NCBI RefSeq assembly: GCF_003860405.1
Contig: NZ_CP034170.1
Span: 1,178,001-1,242,000, forward strand
DNA from: Nakamurella antarctica
GTDB lineage: Bacteria > Actinomycetota > Actinomycetes > Mycobacteriales > Nakamurellaceae
DNA: 64,000 bases
Direction: 5' to 3'
Each line of letters begins with the position of its first letter. Within the stretch, counting starts at the first letter, position 1. The position numbers were made by a program, and so were the translations under genes. The notes beneath the pieces are model-generated. The model was given only the letters and a program-made list of their open reading frames with translations, was not told the origin of the DNA and searched no databases. Positions 34,942 through 45,132 of this stretch are shown one piece after another.

Positions 34942-35898
34942 ATGGTCGACGAGCACGTTCCGGTGCTAGCCGAACGCGTGGCGACGTTGCTGGGACCAAG
35001 CCTGCAGGCTCCGGGCTCGGTTCTCGTTGACTGCACCTTGGGCCTTGGCGGTCACACCACGCTGATGTTGACGATGTATCCGAACTTGCGGGTGATCGGG
35101 ATCGACAGGGACCCCACTGCTCTACTGATGGCCACGGAGCGGGTGGCTGCCGCCGGATTCTCCGAACGCTTCGACGCCGCGCACGCCGTCTATGACGAGA
35201 TCGGTTCCGTGTTGAGCGAGCGCGGGATTTCTAGCGCGCAGGCCATCTTGTTCGATCTTGGAGTTTCTTCCATGCAGCTGGATCGCACAGAGCGCGGATT
35301 TGCCTACGCCGTCGATGCTCCGCTCGATATGCGGATGAACCCGACCACGGGCATCACCGCAGCCGACGTGCTCAACACCTACGCACCCGGAGACATCGTG
35401 CGGTTGCTCCGCGAATACGGCGATGAAAAGTTCGCCACCCGCATCGTTTCCGAAGTCGTCAAAAGACGCCGGGAGGAGCCTTGGACCACGAGCGGACCAC
35501 TCGTGGAACTGATCCGCGCTGCGATTCCGGCTGCGGCTCGGCGGACGGGCGGTCATCCGGCCAAACGCACCTTCCAGGCGCTGCGGATAGAGGTCAACGA
35601 CGAACTTGGCGCCTTGCGCAGGGCGATCCCGGCTGCGGTCACAGCGTTGGCGGTGGGGGGCCGGCTTGCAGTCATTTCCTTCCAGAGTCTGGAAGACCGG
35701 ATCGTGAAGAAATTGTTGGCGCCGCAGACACAGTCGTCTGCTCCCTTGGACCTCCCGATGGACCTGCCCGAATTTGCTCCGCACCTCACGTGGATTACCC
35801 GCGGCTCCGAAGCTCCCACCGATGACGAGGTGCTGGCCAACTCGCGCGCGGCATCGGCGAAAATCCGCGCTGTAGAACGCATTCGGGCCTCGGTATGA
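34942..35898 (+). CDS. rsmH: 16S rRNA (cytosine-1402-N4)-methyltransferase RsmH
   Basis: RsmH (formerly MraW; 318 residues) methylates C1402 in the ribosomal P site. Motifs are HVPVL at the start, the SAM-binding DCTLGLGGHT (about 32-41), GIDRDPTAL, LFDLGVSSMQLD, and the C-terminal KRTFQALRIEVNDEL and ISFQSLEDRIVK. ATG 34942 has AAGAAGGG upstream. It is the second gene of the dcw cluster as usual. Confidence 0.97.
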   Translation: MVDEHVPVLAERVATLLGPSLQAPGSVLVDCTLGLGGHTTLMLTMYPNLRVIGIDRDPTALLMATERVAAAGFSERFDAAHAVYDEIGSVLSERGISSAQAILFDLGVSSMQLDRTERGFAYAVDAPLDMRMNPTTGITAADVLNTYAPGDIVRLLREYGDEKFATRIVSEVVKRRREEPWTTSGPLVELIRAAIPAAARRTGGHPAKRTFQALRIEVNDELGALRRAIPAAVTALAVGGRLAVISFQSLEDRIVKKLLAPQTQSSAPLDLPMDLPEFAPHLTWITRGSEAPTDDEVLANSRAASAKIRAVERIRASV

Positions 35899-36069
35899 CG
35901 AGGACGGAAGCGTTCCCGGCCCCAGGCGTGACAGCCCATGTCAGTGACGGCGTCACTCCCATTCGCGTCAGCACCCGGAGAGTTCACGCTCAGCGGGGCT
36001 GCGCACCGAAGTCCGTAGTTCCACTAGATCGGTTCGTTTCAGTTATTACAGCGTGGCGGGGGAATCACC

Positions 36070-36882
36070 ATGGTCATTGAGCAATCACTTGCGCCGGCGA
36101 AGCAGGCTGGCCGGAGCGGCGCCGCACAGAAGGCGTACGAGAAACGCGCGAGGCGGAGCGGCAAAATGGTGCCAGCGGCCGCCATCGAGCACCGCACCGT
36201 CCGTCAGCAGCTGGCGCGGGTGCCATTCGTGGCGGTTCTTTTGACCATCCTGGCGGCAGGAATTGTCGGAGTGCTGTGGCTCAACACGATGACGGACGAG
36301 GCCGGCCTACAGGCAAACAAGGCCACGGCGAGCTCTGCCAGCCTGCGGTTGGAAATCGAAGCGCTCAAGCGCGACATCGCCGATAAAAACGCGACCCCTG
36401 CGATTGCAGCTGCTGCCAAATCGCTGGGTCTGGTGCCCGCTGGCGACTCGGCGATCTTGGTCGTCGGCGACGATGGCAGCGGGCGGGTGGTCGGCACGCC
36501 GACAGCAGTGCCAGACCCCGTTGTCACGGCGGCGCAAGCGGCTTTGGCTGCGCAAGCAGCGGCTCAAGCCGCCGCAGATGGCCAGGCTGCGGCCGCCGCT
36601 AAGACTGCTGCCGATGCACAAGCTGCAGCTCAAGCCGCCATAGCAGCGCAGGCAGCAAGTGAAGCGCAGGCAGCCATAGCAGCGCAAGCAGCCAGTGAAG
36701 CGCAGGCAGCAAGTGAAGCGCAAGCAGCAAGCCAGGCTCAGGAATCGGCGGCTGCTGGGGCCGCGGTGCCCCCCGCCGCGCCAGCTGAGGTGCAGCCAGC
36801 AACCGAGGTTCCGCCAGTGCAAACCCCACCGGCTATCGAGGCTCCACCCGCTGCCGTCACCACCGCAGCGAGTGCCGGATGA
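36070..36882 (+). CDS. ftsL: FtsL-like divisome protein with Ala/Gln-rich tail
   Basis: FtsL is a small bitopic coiled-coil protein that with FtsB and FtsQ links early and late divisome. The 270-residue protein has a basic cytoplasmic start, one membrane helix (about 55-78), and a short coiled coil (LRLEIEALKRDIADKNATPAI). Then comes an unusual tail of about 130 residues, very rich in A, Q and S/E with repeated IAAQAASEAQ-like units, ending in P/A/V. The name rests on position between rsmH and ftsI and on topology, as FtsL sequences are poorly conserved. Its stop overlaps the ftsI start. Confidence 0.75.
   Translation: MVIEQSLAPAKQAGRSGAAQKAYEKRARRSGKMVPAAAIEHRTVRQQLARVPFVAVLLTILAAGIVGVLWLNTMTDEAGLQANKATASSASLRLEIEALKRDIADKNATPAIAAAAKSLGLVPAGDSAILVVGDDGSGRVVGTPTAVPDPVVTAAQAALAAQAAAQAAADGQAAAAAKTAADAQAAAQAAIAAQAASEAQAAIAAQAASEAQAASEAQAASQAQESAAAGAAVPPAAPAEVQPATEVPPVQTPPAIEAPPAAVTTAASAG
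36530..36750 (+). repeat. Alanine/glutamine-rich coding repeats in ftsL
   Basis: Imperfect short repeats (GCAGGCAGCAAGTGAAGCGC-type) encode (A/S)EAQAA-like units. They are in frame and cover roughly half of the tail of the FtsL-like protein. Confidence 0.65.
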
Positions 36883-38990
36883 CTTACGAAAAGAGAACGG
36901 ACAGCACCCGGATCGGCCGTCGGCCAGCCGAAGGTCAGTTCGCAGCCGGGCTGCGCGCTCCGGTGCGCCGCGTCTGGGCGGGCGCTGCTGGCGATGGTGG
37001 CACCCCGGGGAGCAACCCGCGCCGCGAGGGTGCGGCCGCGCCGCGCCGCGCAAGTGCGGGCGCACGGCCGCGACGCTCATCCGCTGAAGCGGCGGCTCAG
37101 CCACGGCGGGGAGCGCGTCCGGCAGGTCGCGAAGTTCGCCCTGCCAACCCGCAGCCCACGGCCAAAGGCGCAGCTGCCCGATCGGCGCAGGCAAAGGCTA
37201 AGTCGGTCCGTGGTCGCAGGCAACGTCGCACACGCATGGCACCCGGCGACTCCAACAGGCGGATCAAGATTGCGTTGAGCGTGTTGTTGGTGATGTTGGT
37301 TGCCGCAATCGTCAAACTCACGTTCGTTCAAGGGGTCAGCGCAGCGGAATACGCGGCAAAGGCCGAGAGCCAGCGGGCAGACAAGATCACGCTCTTCGCC
37401 GATCGCGGCGCCATAGTCGACCGCAACGGAACTCCGCTGGCCTTCACCGTCGAGGGGCGAATGATCGCGGCCAGGCCAGCCCTGTTCGTCTCGGATGTGC
37501 AGCGTCACCAAGTTGCTGACATCCTGGTGGCCGCGCTGGGTCCGGCGGTGTCCGCAGATGCCATCATGGAACAGCTGTTGTCGGGTAAGAAGTATGTGTA
37601 TCTGGCGAAGAACCTCATGCCTGCCCAAACCGACGCCATCATGGCTGACATTCGCACAGTGACGAAAGATCAAGTCAACGCGGTCGTGACAGAACGGCAG
37701 GATATTAGGCAGTATCCAGACGGCGGAGTCGCTCGTTCGATCGTTGGAAATACCGGCTGGGATGGTCACGGCACCATGGGCATCGAAGTCATGTACGACT
37801 CGGTGCTCTCGGGAACCGACGGCAGTCGGGTGGCCGATGTGGATGCCCGCGGCGGCGTCATCCCCGGTACCAATCGCGACGAGGTGCCAGCTAAAAATGG
37901 CACCGACATCAACACCACGATGGATGCGGACTTTCAGTACCAGGTGCAGCAGTACGTCACCGATTACGTCGCTGCGACCGGTGCAAAAAAAGGCATGGCG
38001 GTCGTGATGGATGTGAAGACCGGCCAGGTGTACTCGTTGGCGTATTCGGTGGCGGGTCAGGACCCGGCGCACAGTGTGTCGAACCCGGTGATGAGCGAGA
38101 CCTTCGAGCCGGGATCAGTGAATAAGGTCGTCACCTTCGCTGCGGCGCTCGAGGCAGGCTTGATTACTCCCGAGTCAGTGTTGCAGGTCGACGGCGATAT
38201 CAAAATGGGCGGTATCACCGTGCATGATGCGTGGAAACACGGCGAGATCGATATGACGGCCACGGGCATCCTGGCTAAATCGTCAAATGTCGGCACCTTG
38301 ATGATTGCGCAGAAGGTGGGCGAGGCGGCATTCGCCGATGAGCTCAAAAAGTTCGGCCTGGGTAAGAAGACCGGAATTGAACTGCCGGGGGAGGAGAAGG
38401 GCATCGTTCCGGAAGAGGGCGATAGCCGGTGGTCCTCCACCACGTTCGCCAACCTGCCGATCGGGCAGGGTCTGACGATGACGCTGGTGCAGCTTGCATC
38501 CATGTACCAGGCAATTGGGAACGGCGGCGTGCGGATTCCGCCGACCGTGATTGCAGGTACGACAACGAACGGTGTGTTCACGCCAGCTGTTGCCAAGCCA
38601 GGTGTCCCTGTCATGTCTCCAGCCACCGCGGACACGCTGCGGGACATGTTGCGCGCCACAACGCAGGACGGCGATATCTCCCATAAGGGCACCGCTGCCG
38701 GTGCGGCGATCACGGGGTATCAGGTGGGTGGCAAGACGGGCACCGCTCAGCAGGTGGACCCAGAGACCAACCAGTACTCGGCCACCAAGTACAACTCGAC
38801 GTTCGCTGGCCTCGTCCCGGCGGATAACCCTCGCTTCGCGGTGGCGATCATGTTAGATGCTCCGACGATGGGAAAGAACGCGGTTCCACTCTTCAAAGAT
38901 ATTGCCGCGTATGCCATGCGCGCCTTTGACGTTCCGCCGTCGGCCACGCCCGCACCGGTATATGACCTCTACAAGAACTATGGCGGGTAG
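36879..38990 (+). CDS. ftsI: Division transpeptidase FtsI (PBP3 class)
   Basis: FtsI (PbpB) cross-links septal peptidoglycan. The 703-residue protein has a long basic, R/A/P-rich cytoplasmic tail (about 125 residues), one membrane helix (about 130-150), the pedestal domain (ADRGAIVDRNGTPLAFTVEGR) and the transpeptidase domain with SVNK (SxxK), SSN and KTGTAQQ motifs. No PASTA domain is seen. It overlaps ftsL by four bases and lies 11 bases before murE. Confidence 0.96.
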   Translation: MTYEKRTDSTRIGRRPAEGQFAAGLRAPVRRVWAGAAGDGGTPGSNPRREGAAAPRRASAGARPRRSSAEAAAQPRRGARPAGREVRPANPQPTAKGAAARSAQAKAKSVRGRRQRRTRMAPGDSNRRIKIALSVLLVMLVAAIVKLTFVQGVSAAEYAAKAESQRADKITLFADRGAIVDRNGTPLAFTVEGRMIAARPALFVSDVQRHQVADILVAALGPAVSADAIMEQLLSGKKYVYLAKNLMPAQTDAIMADIRTVTKDQVNAVVTERQDIRQYPDGGVARSIVGNTGWDGHGTMGIEVMYDSVLSGTDGSRVADVDARGGVIPGTNRDEVPAKNGTDINTTMDADFQYQVQQYVTDYVAATGAKKGMAVVMDVKTGQVYSLAYSVAGQDPAHSVSNPVMSETFEPGSVNKVVTFAAALEAGLITPESVLQVDGDIKMGGITVHDAWKHGEIDMTATGILAKSSNVGTLMIAQKVGEAAFADELKKFGLGKKTGIELPGEEKGIVPEEGDSRWSSTTFANLPIGQGLTMTLVQLASMYQAIGNGGVRIPPTVIAGTTTNGVFTPAVAKPGVPVMSPATADTLRDMLRATTQDGDISHKGTAAGAAITGYQVGGKTGTAQQVDPETNQYSATKYNSTFAGLVPADNPRFAVAIMLDAPTMGKNAVPLFKDIAAYAMRAFDVPPSATPAPVYDLYKNYGG

Positions 38991-39001
38991 ATTTTCTCCT
39001 C

Positions 39002-40612
39002 GTGTCATCAAACCCGAGCCCTCGACCTCGCCATCTGGCGCCGTTCCCTCTGGAAGCAGTGCGCAGAACTGTTGGTGCGTCCGTCGTCCCGGCCTCGAGT
39101 GGTGCGCTATCGCGTACGTCTGGCGACAATTCGAGCAATGAGGAACCGCTTGGCGAGGTTGTCACCGGTATAACGCTGCGTTCCGGAGAGGTCCTACCCG
39201 GGGACGTGTTTGCCGCGGTTGTGGGGAGCAAAACCCATGGCGCCAGGTCGATCCCGGAAGCTGTCGCGGCGGGCGCGGTTGCAGTTCTGACGGATCAGGC
39301 CGGGGCCGAGATCGCTGCCGAATATGCCTGTCTCGGCGTGAAAGTACCCACGGTTCTCGTCGTTTCCGACCCCAGAGTGGTTCTCGGCGCCGCCGCGTCG
39401 ATGATCTATAGAAATCCGAGCGAGAAGCTCACCATCATCGGCGTTACTGGGACGTCGGGTAAGACGACCATCACGTACTTGGTCGAGGCCGGGCTGCGGG
39501 CCTGTGGGCAACGCACCGGGGTCATCGGGACGGTCGAAACTCGCATCGGTGATGAGGTAGTGCCCAGCGACTTCACCACGCCCGAAGCGCCAGACCTGCA
39601 GGCCCTGTTGGCGGTCATGGTTCAGGCCGGTGTCCAGTCGGTGGCTATGGAGGTCTCGTCCCACGCTCTGGCCCTGGGCCGAGTGGCCGGCATTGAGTTT
39701 GCGGTGGGCGCGTTCACCAACTTGTCCCAGGACCACCTGGATTTCCACGGCGACATGGAGTCGTACTTCCAGGCTAAGGAGCTTCTCTTCGATGGACGCT
39801 CGCGCGCTGGCGTTGTCGACATCGATGACGAATATGGGCGCCGGTTGGCAGCCGGCCATCCCGAATTCACCACCGTGTCGGCGGCGGGCGCGACTGCCGA
39901 TTGGCAACTTGAACACAGCGAGGTAGCGCCGAGCGGGGTGTCGCTCCTGAAGATCAACGGGCCAGCCGACCTCACTGTCGCAGTAGCCCTGGCGCTGCCG
40001 GGGACCTTTAACATTTCGAACACGCTGATTGCACTCGGGGCGGTGGCGGCGGCCGGTTTCGATCCGGTGGTGGCCGCCGCAGCGATTTCTGGTGTGGTGG
40101 TGCCCGGAAGGATGCAGGCGGTGGATGGCGGGCAGTCGTTTCTGGCCGTAGTTGACTACGCTCACAAGCCTGCTGCGTTGAAGGCGGTGCTCTCTGCTAT
40201 CCGGGAATCGGTGCGCGGCAAAGTGATTGTCGTTTTCGGCGCCGGCGGGGACCGGGACATCGGAAAACGCCAAGTCATGGGATCGGTTGCCGGTGAGTCC
40301 GCGGACTTGATCTACGTCACCGATGACAATCCTCGATCGGAAGACCCGGCGTCCATCCGGCAGGAGATAATGCTGGGCGCGTTGACACACCCGAACACCG
40401 CTGGTCGCCTCCACGAGATCGGTGATCGTCGGCAAGCCATCCGAGCCGCGGTTGCCGCCGCGGTGCCGGGCGATGCTGTCGTCATTGCTGGCAAGGGCCA
40501 CGAGCTCGGCCAATATGTTGGCGAGAAGATAATTCCGTTCTCCGATGTGGCGGAGCTGACCGCTGCTTTGGTGGATGCGCGCGCGAAACTGATTACGAAC
40601 GAGGGCGATTAA
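39002..40612 (+). CDS. murE: UDP-MurNAc-tripeptide synthetase MurE
   Basis: MurE adds the third stem residue to UDP-MurNAc-dipeptide. The 536-residue protein has the ATP loop GVTGTSGKTT (about 144-153), SHALALGRV, and DNPRSEDP, whose DNPR motif marks meso-diaminopimelate as substrate, in agreement with dapF in this window. About 60 disordered residues precede the catalytic core. Start GTG 39002 lacks a strong ribosome site; it is 11 bases after the ftsI stop. Confidence 0.96.
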   Translation: MSSNPSPRPRHLAPFPLEAVRRTVGASVVPASSGALSRTSGDNSSNEEPLGEVVTGITLRSGEVLPGDVFAAVVGSKTHGARSIPEAVAAGAVAVLTDQAGAEIAAEYACLGVKVPTVLVVSDPRVVLGAAASMIYRNPSEKLTIIGVTGTSGKTTITYLVEAGLRACGQRTGVIGTVETRIGDEVVPSDFTTPEAPDLQALLAVMVQAGVQSVAMEVSSHALALGRVAGIEFAVGAFTNLSQDHLDFHGDMESYFQAKELLFDGRSRAGVVDIDDEYGRRLAAGHPEFTTVSAAGATADWQLEHSEVAPSGVSLLKINGPADLTVAVALALPGTFNISNTLIALGAVAAAGFDPVVAAAAISGVVVPGRMQAVDGGQSFLAVVDYAHKPAALKAVLSAIRESVRGKVIVVFGAGGDRDIGKRQVMGSVAGESADLIYVTDDNPRSEDPASIRQEIMLGALTHPNTAGRLHEIGDRRQAIRAAVAAAVPGDAVVIAGKGHELGQYVGEKIIPFSDVAELTAALVDARAKLITNEGD

Positions 40613-40615
40613 CAG

Positions 40616-42079
40616 ATGAAGAGCATGACAGTGTCCGAGGTTGCGGAAGCTATCGGTACCCCCATTCTCGGCAGCGCGAAAGATGCCACCGACGACTCTG
40701 GGGTTACGTCGGTGGAATTCGATACGCGAAAGGTGAGCCCCGGCGCGCTGTTTGTGGCGCTAGTCGGAGAGCGCGTCGACGGTCATGATTTTGTGGACGC
40801 AGCGGTGGCGGCGGGTGCGGTGGCTGTGTTGGGCAGCAAAGATCTCGACATCGACGTGCCGTTGCTGCGCGTTGCAGATAATGACGCCGTGCTACAGGCA
40901 CTTGCAGAGCTTGCCGCCCGATCTGCCGCAGCGTTGACCGCGCAGGGTCAGCTCACCACCATCGGCATCACCGGTTCGGCGGGCAAGACTTCGACCAAAG
41001 ATCTGATTGCCGCGTTGGCATCGGCCGCTGGCAGCACGATTGCGCCCCCGGAGAGTTTTAACAACGAGCTGGGCCACCCCTACACGGTGCTCCGCGCGAC
41101 GGAGCAGACCCGCTTTTTGGTGCTGGAACTTTCTGCTCGCGGACCTGGCCACGTTGCGATGCTGGCGAAGGTGGCGCCGCCGCGGATCGGGGTGGTGCTG
41201 AACGTCGGCAGCGCCCACATTGGCGAGTTCGGTTCGGTCGACGGCATCGCGCAGGCAAAGAGCGAACTGGTGCAAGCGTTGCCCGCTGCAGCCGATGGCG
41301 GCGTCGCGATTCTGAACGCGGATGATTCACGGGTAGCTGCGATGGCCACCCGTACGAGGGCGCGTGTTGTCACTTTTGGCACCCACCCAGGAGCTGATGT
41401 CCGCGCCGAGAACGTCACCGAGGACCACCATGCGCGCGCGGGATTTACTCTCATGACGCCGCGAGGTGCGGTCCCAGTTCAGTTGGCGGTATCAGGGGTG
41501 CACCAAGTCAGCAACGCGCTGGCTGCGGCGGCGGTGGGGCTGGAGATTGGGGTGAGCCTTCAGGACATCGCTCAGGTACTGGGAGCCAGTGGCCCCGCTT
41601 CGAAGTGGCGGATGGAAATCACTGATAGGGCCGACGGCGTCACCGTCATCAATGATGCGTACAACGCCAACCCGGAAGCGATGAAAGCTGCATTGAAAGC
41701 GCTGGTCACGATCGGCACTGGCCGCAGAAGATGGGCCGTGCTCGGCGAAATGGCCGAACTGGGCGAGATATCTCGAGCCGCCCATGACGAGATCGGTCGG
41801 TTGGTGGTTCGGCTCGGCATCGAAAGATTGATCGCAGTGGGTGCGGGGGTGCGAGGGTTGCACTTGGGCGCGCAACTCGAGGGCTCATGGGACGGCGAAT
41901 CCGAGCACGTACCGGACTGGGAGGATGCGGTGCGGATCCTCGGGGACGAGCTTCGTCCTGGCGATGTCGTTTTGGTGAAAGCTTCGCGTGCGGTTGGGTT
42001 GGAGCGCGTAGCTCATGCTCTACTTCACGGGAACCCGCCTGCATCCGGCGACGCAGATGAGAATGGAATTTCTGAGTGA
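40616..42079 (+). CDS. murF: UDP-MurNAc-pentapeptide synthetase MurF
   Basis: MurF adds D-Ala-D-Ala to the stem peptide. The 487-residue protein has GITGSAGKTSTKDL (ATP loop, about 119-132), FNNELGHPYTVL, and INDAYNANPEAMKAAL, all typical. It follows murE by three bases and overlaps mraY by four, so translation is coupled. Confidence 0.96.
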   Translation: MKSMTVSEVAEAIGTPILGSAKDATDDSGVTSVEFDTRKVSPGALFVALVGERVDGHDFVDAAVAAGAVAVLGSKDLDIDVPLLRVADNDAVLQALAELAARSAAALTAQGQLTTIGITGSAGKTSTKDLIAALASAAGSTIAPPESFNNELGHPYTVLRATEQTRFLVLELSARGPGHVAMLAKVAPPRIGVVLNVGSAHIGEFGSVDGIAQAKSELVQALPAAADGGVAILNADDSRVAAMATRTRARVVTFGTHPGADVRAENVTEDHHARAGFTLMTPRGAVPVQLAVSGVHQVSNALAAAAVGLEIGVSLQDIAQVLGASGPASKWRMEITDRADGVTVINDAYNANPEAMKAALKALVTIGTGRRRWAVLGEMAELGEISRAAHDEIGRLVVRLGIERLIAVGAGVRGLHLGAQLEGSWDGESEHVPDWEDAVRILGDELRPGDVVLVKASRAVGLERVAHALLHGNPPASGDADENGISE

Positions 42080-43170
42080 AAAGTATTTTGATCGCCGCGA
42101 TCGTGGGTTTGGCGGTTGCGATCCTGCTCACCCCGTACTTGATTAAGGTGTTCGCCCGGCAGGGTTTCGGCCAAGAGATTCGCGAGGATGGTCCGCAGAG
42201 CCACCAGAAAAAACGTGGCACTCCCACCATGGGCGGCGCCGCGATCCTGATCGCGATGTGGGTGGGATATCTTTCAGCCCTCGCCGTGAGCATGATGGAC
42301 GGCGGCGGCGGTCCGACGGCGTCGGGCTGGCTGTTGTTGTACTTGACCACGGGTATGGGGCTTGTGGGATTCCTCGACGATTTCGTCAAGATCCGGCAGC
42401 AACGCAACCTCGGTCTGAACAAACGGATGAAGTTTCTGGGACAGACGTTCATCGCAGTGTCGTTTGCCGTGTTAATTTTCCTGTTTCCGGGTGCCAACGA
42501 CGAAACGCCAGGTTCGAAGTTTCTGTCCTACACCAGAGACCTGCCGTGGTTCTCCTTCGGAATCATTGGCGCAGCGGTGTTCGTGGTGCTGTTAATCGCG
42601 GCCTGGTCCAACGCCGTGAACTTCACCGATGGCCTCGACGGACTTGCTGCCGGCTCCTCTGTGATGGTGCTGGGTACATATGTGGCAATCGGCTTCTTCC
42701 AACTGCGCAACTCCTGTTACTCCTCGACGCTCAGCGCAGCAGCGGAGGCCGGTTGCTACGCCACGCGGGACCCGCTGGATATCGCGATGGTGGCAGCGGC
42801 CGCACTTGGTGGTTGCATCGGGTTCCTCTGGTGGAACGCACACCCGGCCCGGATCATGATGGGCGACACTGGCTCGTTGGCCCTCGGAGGCCTGATCGCG
42901 GGCCTGAGTGTGATGACGCGAACCGAGCTTTTGTTGATCGTCATCGCCGGGCTGTTCGTCGTTGAAATGATGTCGGTGGTGATCCAGATCGCCGTTTTCA
43001 AAGTCCGCCATGTCCGAGTGTTCCGGATGGCGCCTTTCCATCACCATTTTGAACTGTCCGGGTGGGCCGAAACCACCGTGATGGTGCGGTTCTGGTTGCT
43101 CGCGGCGATATCGGCAGCTTTGGGCCTCGGATTGTTTTATGCAGAGTGGCTCAGTCTCACCGGCGGATGA
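42076..43170 (+). CDS. mraY: Phospho-MurNAc-pentapeptide transferase MraY
   Basis: MraY moves phospho-MurNAc-pentapeptide to undecaprenyl phosphate, forming lipid I at the membrane. The 364-residue protein has about ten membrane helices and the conserved GTPTMGG, FLDDFVKI, NAVNFTDGLDGLAAG, MGDTGSLALGG and HHHFE motifs. It starts with GTG 42076, overlapping murF. Unusually, the next gene is ftsW, not murD. Confidence 0.97.
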   Translation: MKSILIAAIVGLAVAILLTPYLIKVFARQGFGQEIREDGPQSHQKKRGTPTMGGAAILIAMWVGYLSALAVSMMDGGGGPTASGWLLLYLTTGMGLVGFLDDFVKIRQQRNLGLNKRMKFLGQTFIAVSFAVLIFLFPGANDETPGSKFLSYTRDLPWFSFGIIGAAVFVVLLIAAWSNAVNFTDGLDGLAAGSSVMVLGTYVAIGFFQLRNSCYSSTLSAAAEAGCYATRDPLDIAMVAAAALGGCIGFLWWNAHPARIMMGDTGSLALGGLIAGLSVMTRTELLLIVIAGLFVVEMMSVVIQIAVFKVRHVRVFRMAPFHHHFELSGWAETTVMVRFWLLAAISAALGLGLFYAEWLSLTGG

Positions 43171-43356
43171 TCCTCACTCGGGGGATAGCGGGGCATTCGC
43201 GCAGGTCATCACTCGCGTAGGGGACAGTGGATGCGACACGCGCCCGGATGTCCCGCCGATCATCTGCTCGGGCAAGCACCATGGACAAATGATGACGGTG
43301 GGGCGCGTGGGACTGATGGTCCGTACGCAAGAGAGTTGTGGGCAAGGCAGCGCACG
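43171..43356. other. Gap where murD is expected
   Basis: Only 186 bases lie between mraY and ftsW, far too little for murD (about 1.4 kb in related species). No remnant of MurD (ATP loop, catalytic Lys/His region, C-terminal motif) could be recognised in any frame. The frame of ftsW stays open through part of this gap (to 43231), but its N-terminal residues there look non-conserved. Confidence 0.7.
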
Positions 43357-45132
43357 GTGAGCGCCCCGACAAAGAACAATCCCACGGCTAAAACGCCGAA
43401 GCCAGGTGGACCTCCCGCACCTATGACGGGCGCCGAACGGGCCCGCGCTGCTGTCGCTGCTCGGCAGCGCGCCCGCACCCCGACGGCGGCGCGACGCTAT
43501 GCCGGGGCGGTCAAGGCTCGCTTCTCGGACTGGCTTGACCGCCCTATGACGTCACTGCACCTGTTGCTTGCGGTGTTCTTCCTGCTTCTGGCCTATGGCC
43601 TGCTGATGGTCCTTTCTTCCTCCTCTATCAAGTCCTTCAAGACAGAGGGTTCGTCCTTCGGAGTTTTTAAATCCCAGTTGCTGTTTGCCGGACTCGGACT
43701 CGTGGGCTTCTACGCCTGCATGCGGATCAAACTGAGCTGGCTCCGCGGAGTTTCCACCACGGGAATGATCATCGCGCTGGGTCTACTCGTGGTGGTGCTG
43801 GGCGCTCCCAGGGTGAACGGTGCTCGAAGCTGGATCAACGTCGGCGCGTTCACGGTGCAGCCTAGCGAGATCGCTAAATTTGCCATGGTGATCTGGGGCG
43901 CCCATGTTCTGGCGGCCCGGCGATCCAACCTCGGTTCGTGGCGAGAACTGTTGATCCCGGTGTTGCCCATCGCGCTCCTCATGGGCGGCCTGATCATGTT
44001 GGAGCCCGATATGGGCACCACGGCGGCGCTGATGATCATCGTGTTCGGGCTCTTCTTTTTCGCCGGAGCTTCGTGGTGGCTTTTCTCAATCCTGGCCTCC
44101 TGCGGCATTGGTGCGTTGGTGCTCTACGCGTTTACGACCCCTTACGCGCTGAAGCGACTGGTGTCGTTCGCCAACCCCGAAGCGAATGCACAGGGGTCGG
44201 GAATGCAGCTGCTGCAGGGGCTTTATGGCATGGCGGACGGCGGCTTGTTCGGAGTCGGGCTAGGACATTCCAGCGCTAAATGGCAGTACCTGCCGCACGC
44301 CGAATCCGACTTCATCTTCGCCATTGTTGGTGAAGAGCTGGGGTTGATTGGCGCAGGGCTATTGGTGGCGTTATATGTGACGCTGGCGCTGGTCGGGCTC
44401 CGGATCGCGCGACGCAATATGGATCCGTTCGTCAAACTCGTGGCCGCCACATCGACCGCGTGGCTCGTGGGACAGGCCGCGATCAATATTTTCTACGTCA
44501 TCGGCCTGCTGCCGGTGACTGGTATTCCGCTGCCCATGATCTCGGCGGGCGGAACGTCGCTCATTGTCACGATGGCGATATTTGGTCTGCTGGCTAACTT
44601 CGCGAGGCGTGAACCCAAGGCGATGGCGCTGTTGCAAGAAAAGGGCCCAGGCAGGCTCTCGCGCTTCTTTGGAATCGGTATTCCGGGCACTGCAATCGAG
44701 GAGGCAAAGGCGCTCGCGGGCAAGGCCGCCAAGCAGCAAAACCGTGAATGGGCCAGGACTTCGGCGCGGAAAGCCGCGCAGGAAAAGAAGGAGAAAAAGG
44801 CAGCTGCCCGAGGGCAGGTGATTGCTTCCACACGTCGTGAGCAGCGTGGGGACCGCCGGCCCGTGCCCCCGCCGCGGAGTCGGTTCGGCGGGCTTGATTT
44901 TGACCAAGATAATCGCGGCGCCCCGGCGGGCGGCGGCCGGGGTTCTGGCATCCGTGCCCGCAGCACCCCCATCCGCAGCACCCCCACCCGTTCCACCCCC
45001 ACTCGAACTCGACCCGCCACGTCAGCGCGCAGCCGCGACGAATCACCCCGCAATCGTGACGGGTCACCGCGGACCAGGGGGCAGCGACAGGAAACCCGCC
45101 GTCAGTTCCGCGACGATCAGGACTACCGATGA
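43357..45132 (+). CDS. ftsW: Septal glycosyltransferase FtsW
   Basis: FtsW is the SEDS-family glycan polymerase that works with FtsI. The 591-residue protein has about 70 basic cytoplasmic residues, ten membrane helices, and SEDS motifs: [41 protein letters not shown] and [14 protein letters not shown]. The C-terminal 150 residues are K/R/A-rich with a repeated STPTR motif and probably disordered. GTG 43357 is preferred (AAGG upstream); the frame is open to 43231. Its stop overlaps murG. Confidence 0.96.
   Translation: MSAPTKNNPTAKTPKPGGPPAPMTGAERARAAVAARQRARTPTAARRYAGAVKARFSDWLDRPMTSLHLLLAVFFLLLAYGLLMVLSSSSIKSFKTEGSSFGVFKSQLLFAGLGLVGFYACMRIKLSWLRGVSTTGMIIALGLLVVVLGAPRVNGARSWINVGAFTVQPSEIAKFAMVIWGAHVLAARRSNLGSWRELLIPVLPIALLMGGLIMLEPDMGTTAALMIIVFGLFFFAGASWWLFSILASCGIGALVLYAFTTPYALKRLVSFANPEANAQGSGMQLLQGLYGMADGGLFGVGLGHSSAKWQYLPHAESDFIFAIVGEELGLIGAGLLVALYVTLALVGLRIARRNMDPFVKLVAATSTAWLVGQAAINIFYVIGLLPVTGIPLPMISAGGTSLIVTMAIFGLLANFARREPKAMALLQEKGPGRLSRFFGIGIPGTAIEEAKALAGKAAKQQNREWARTSARKAAQEKKEKKAAARGQVIASTRREQRGDRRPVPPPRSRFGGLDFDQDNRGAPAGGGRGSGIRARSTPIRSTPTRSTPTRTRPATSARSRDESPRNRDGSPRTRGQRQETRRQFRDDQDYR

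Noticed and set aside
43171-43356. MurD remnant in the mraY-ftsW gap
   Set aside because: No frame shows the ATP loop or C-terminal motifs of MurD.
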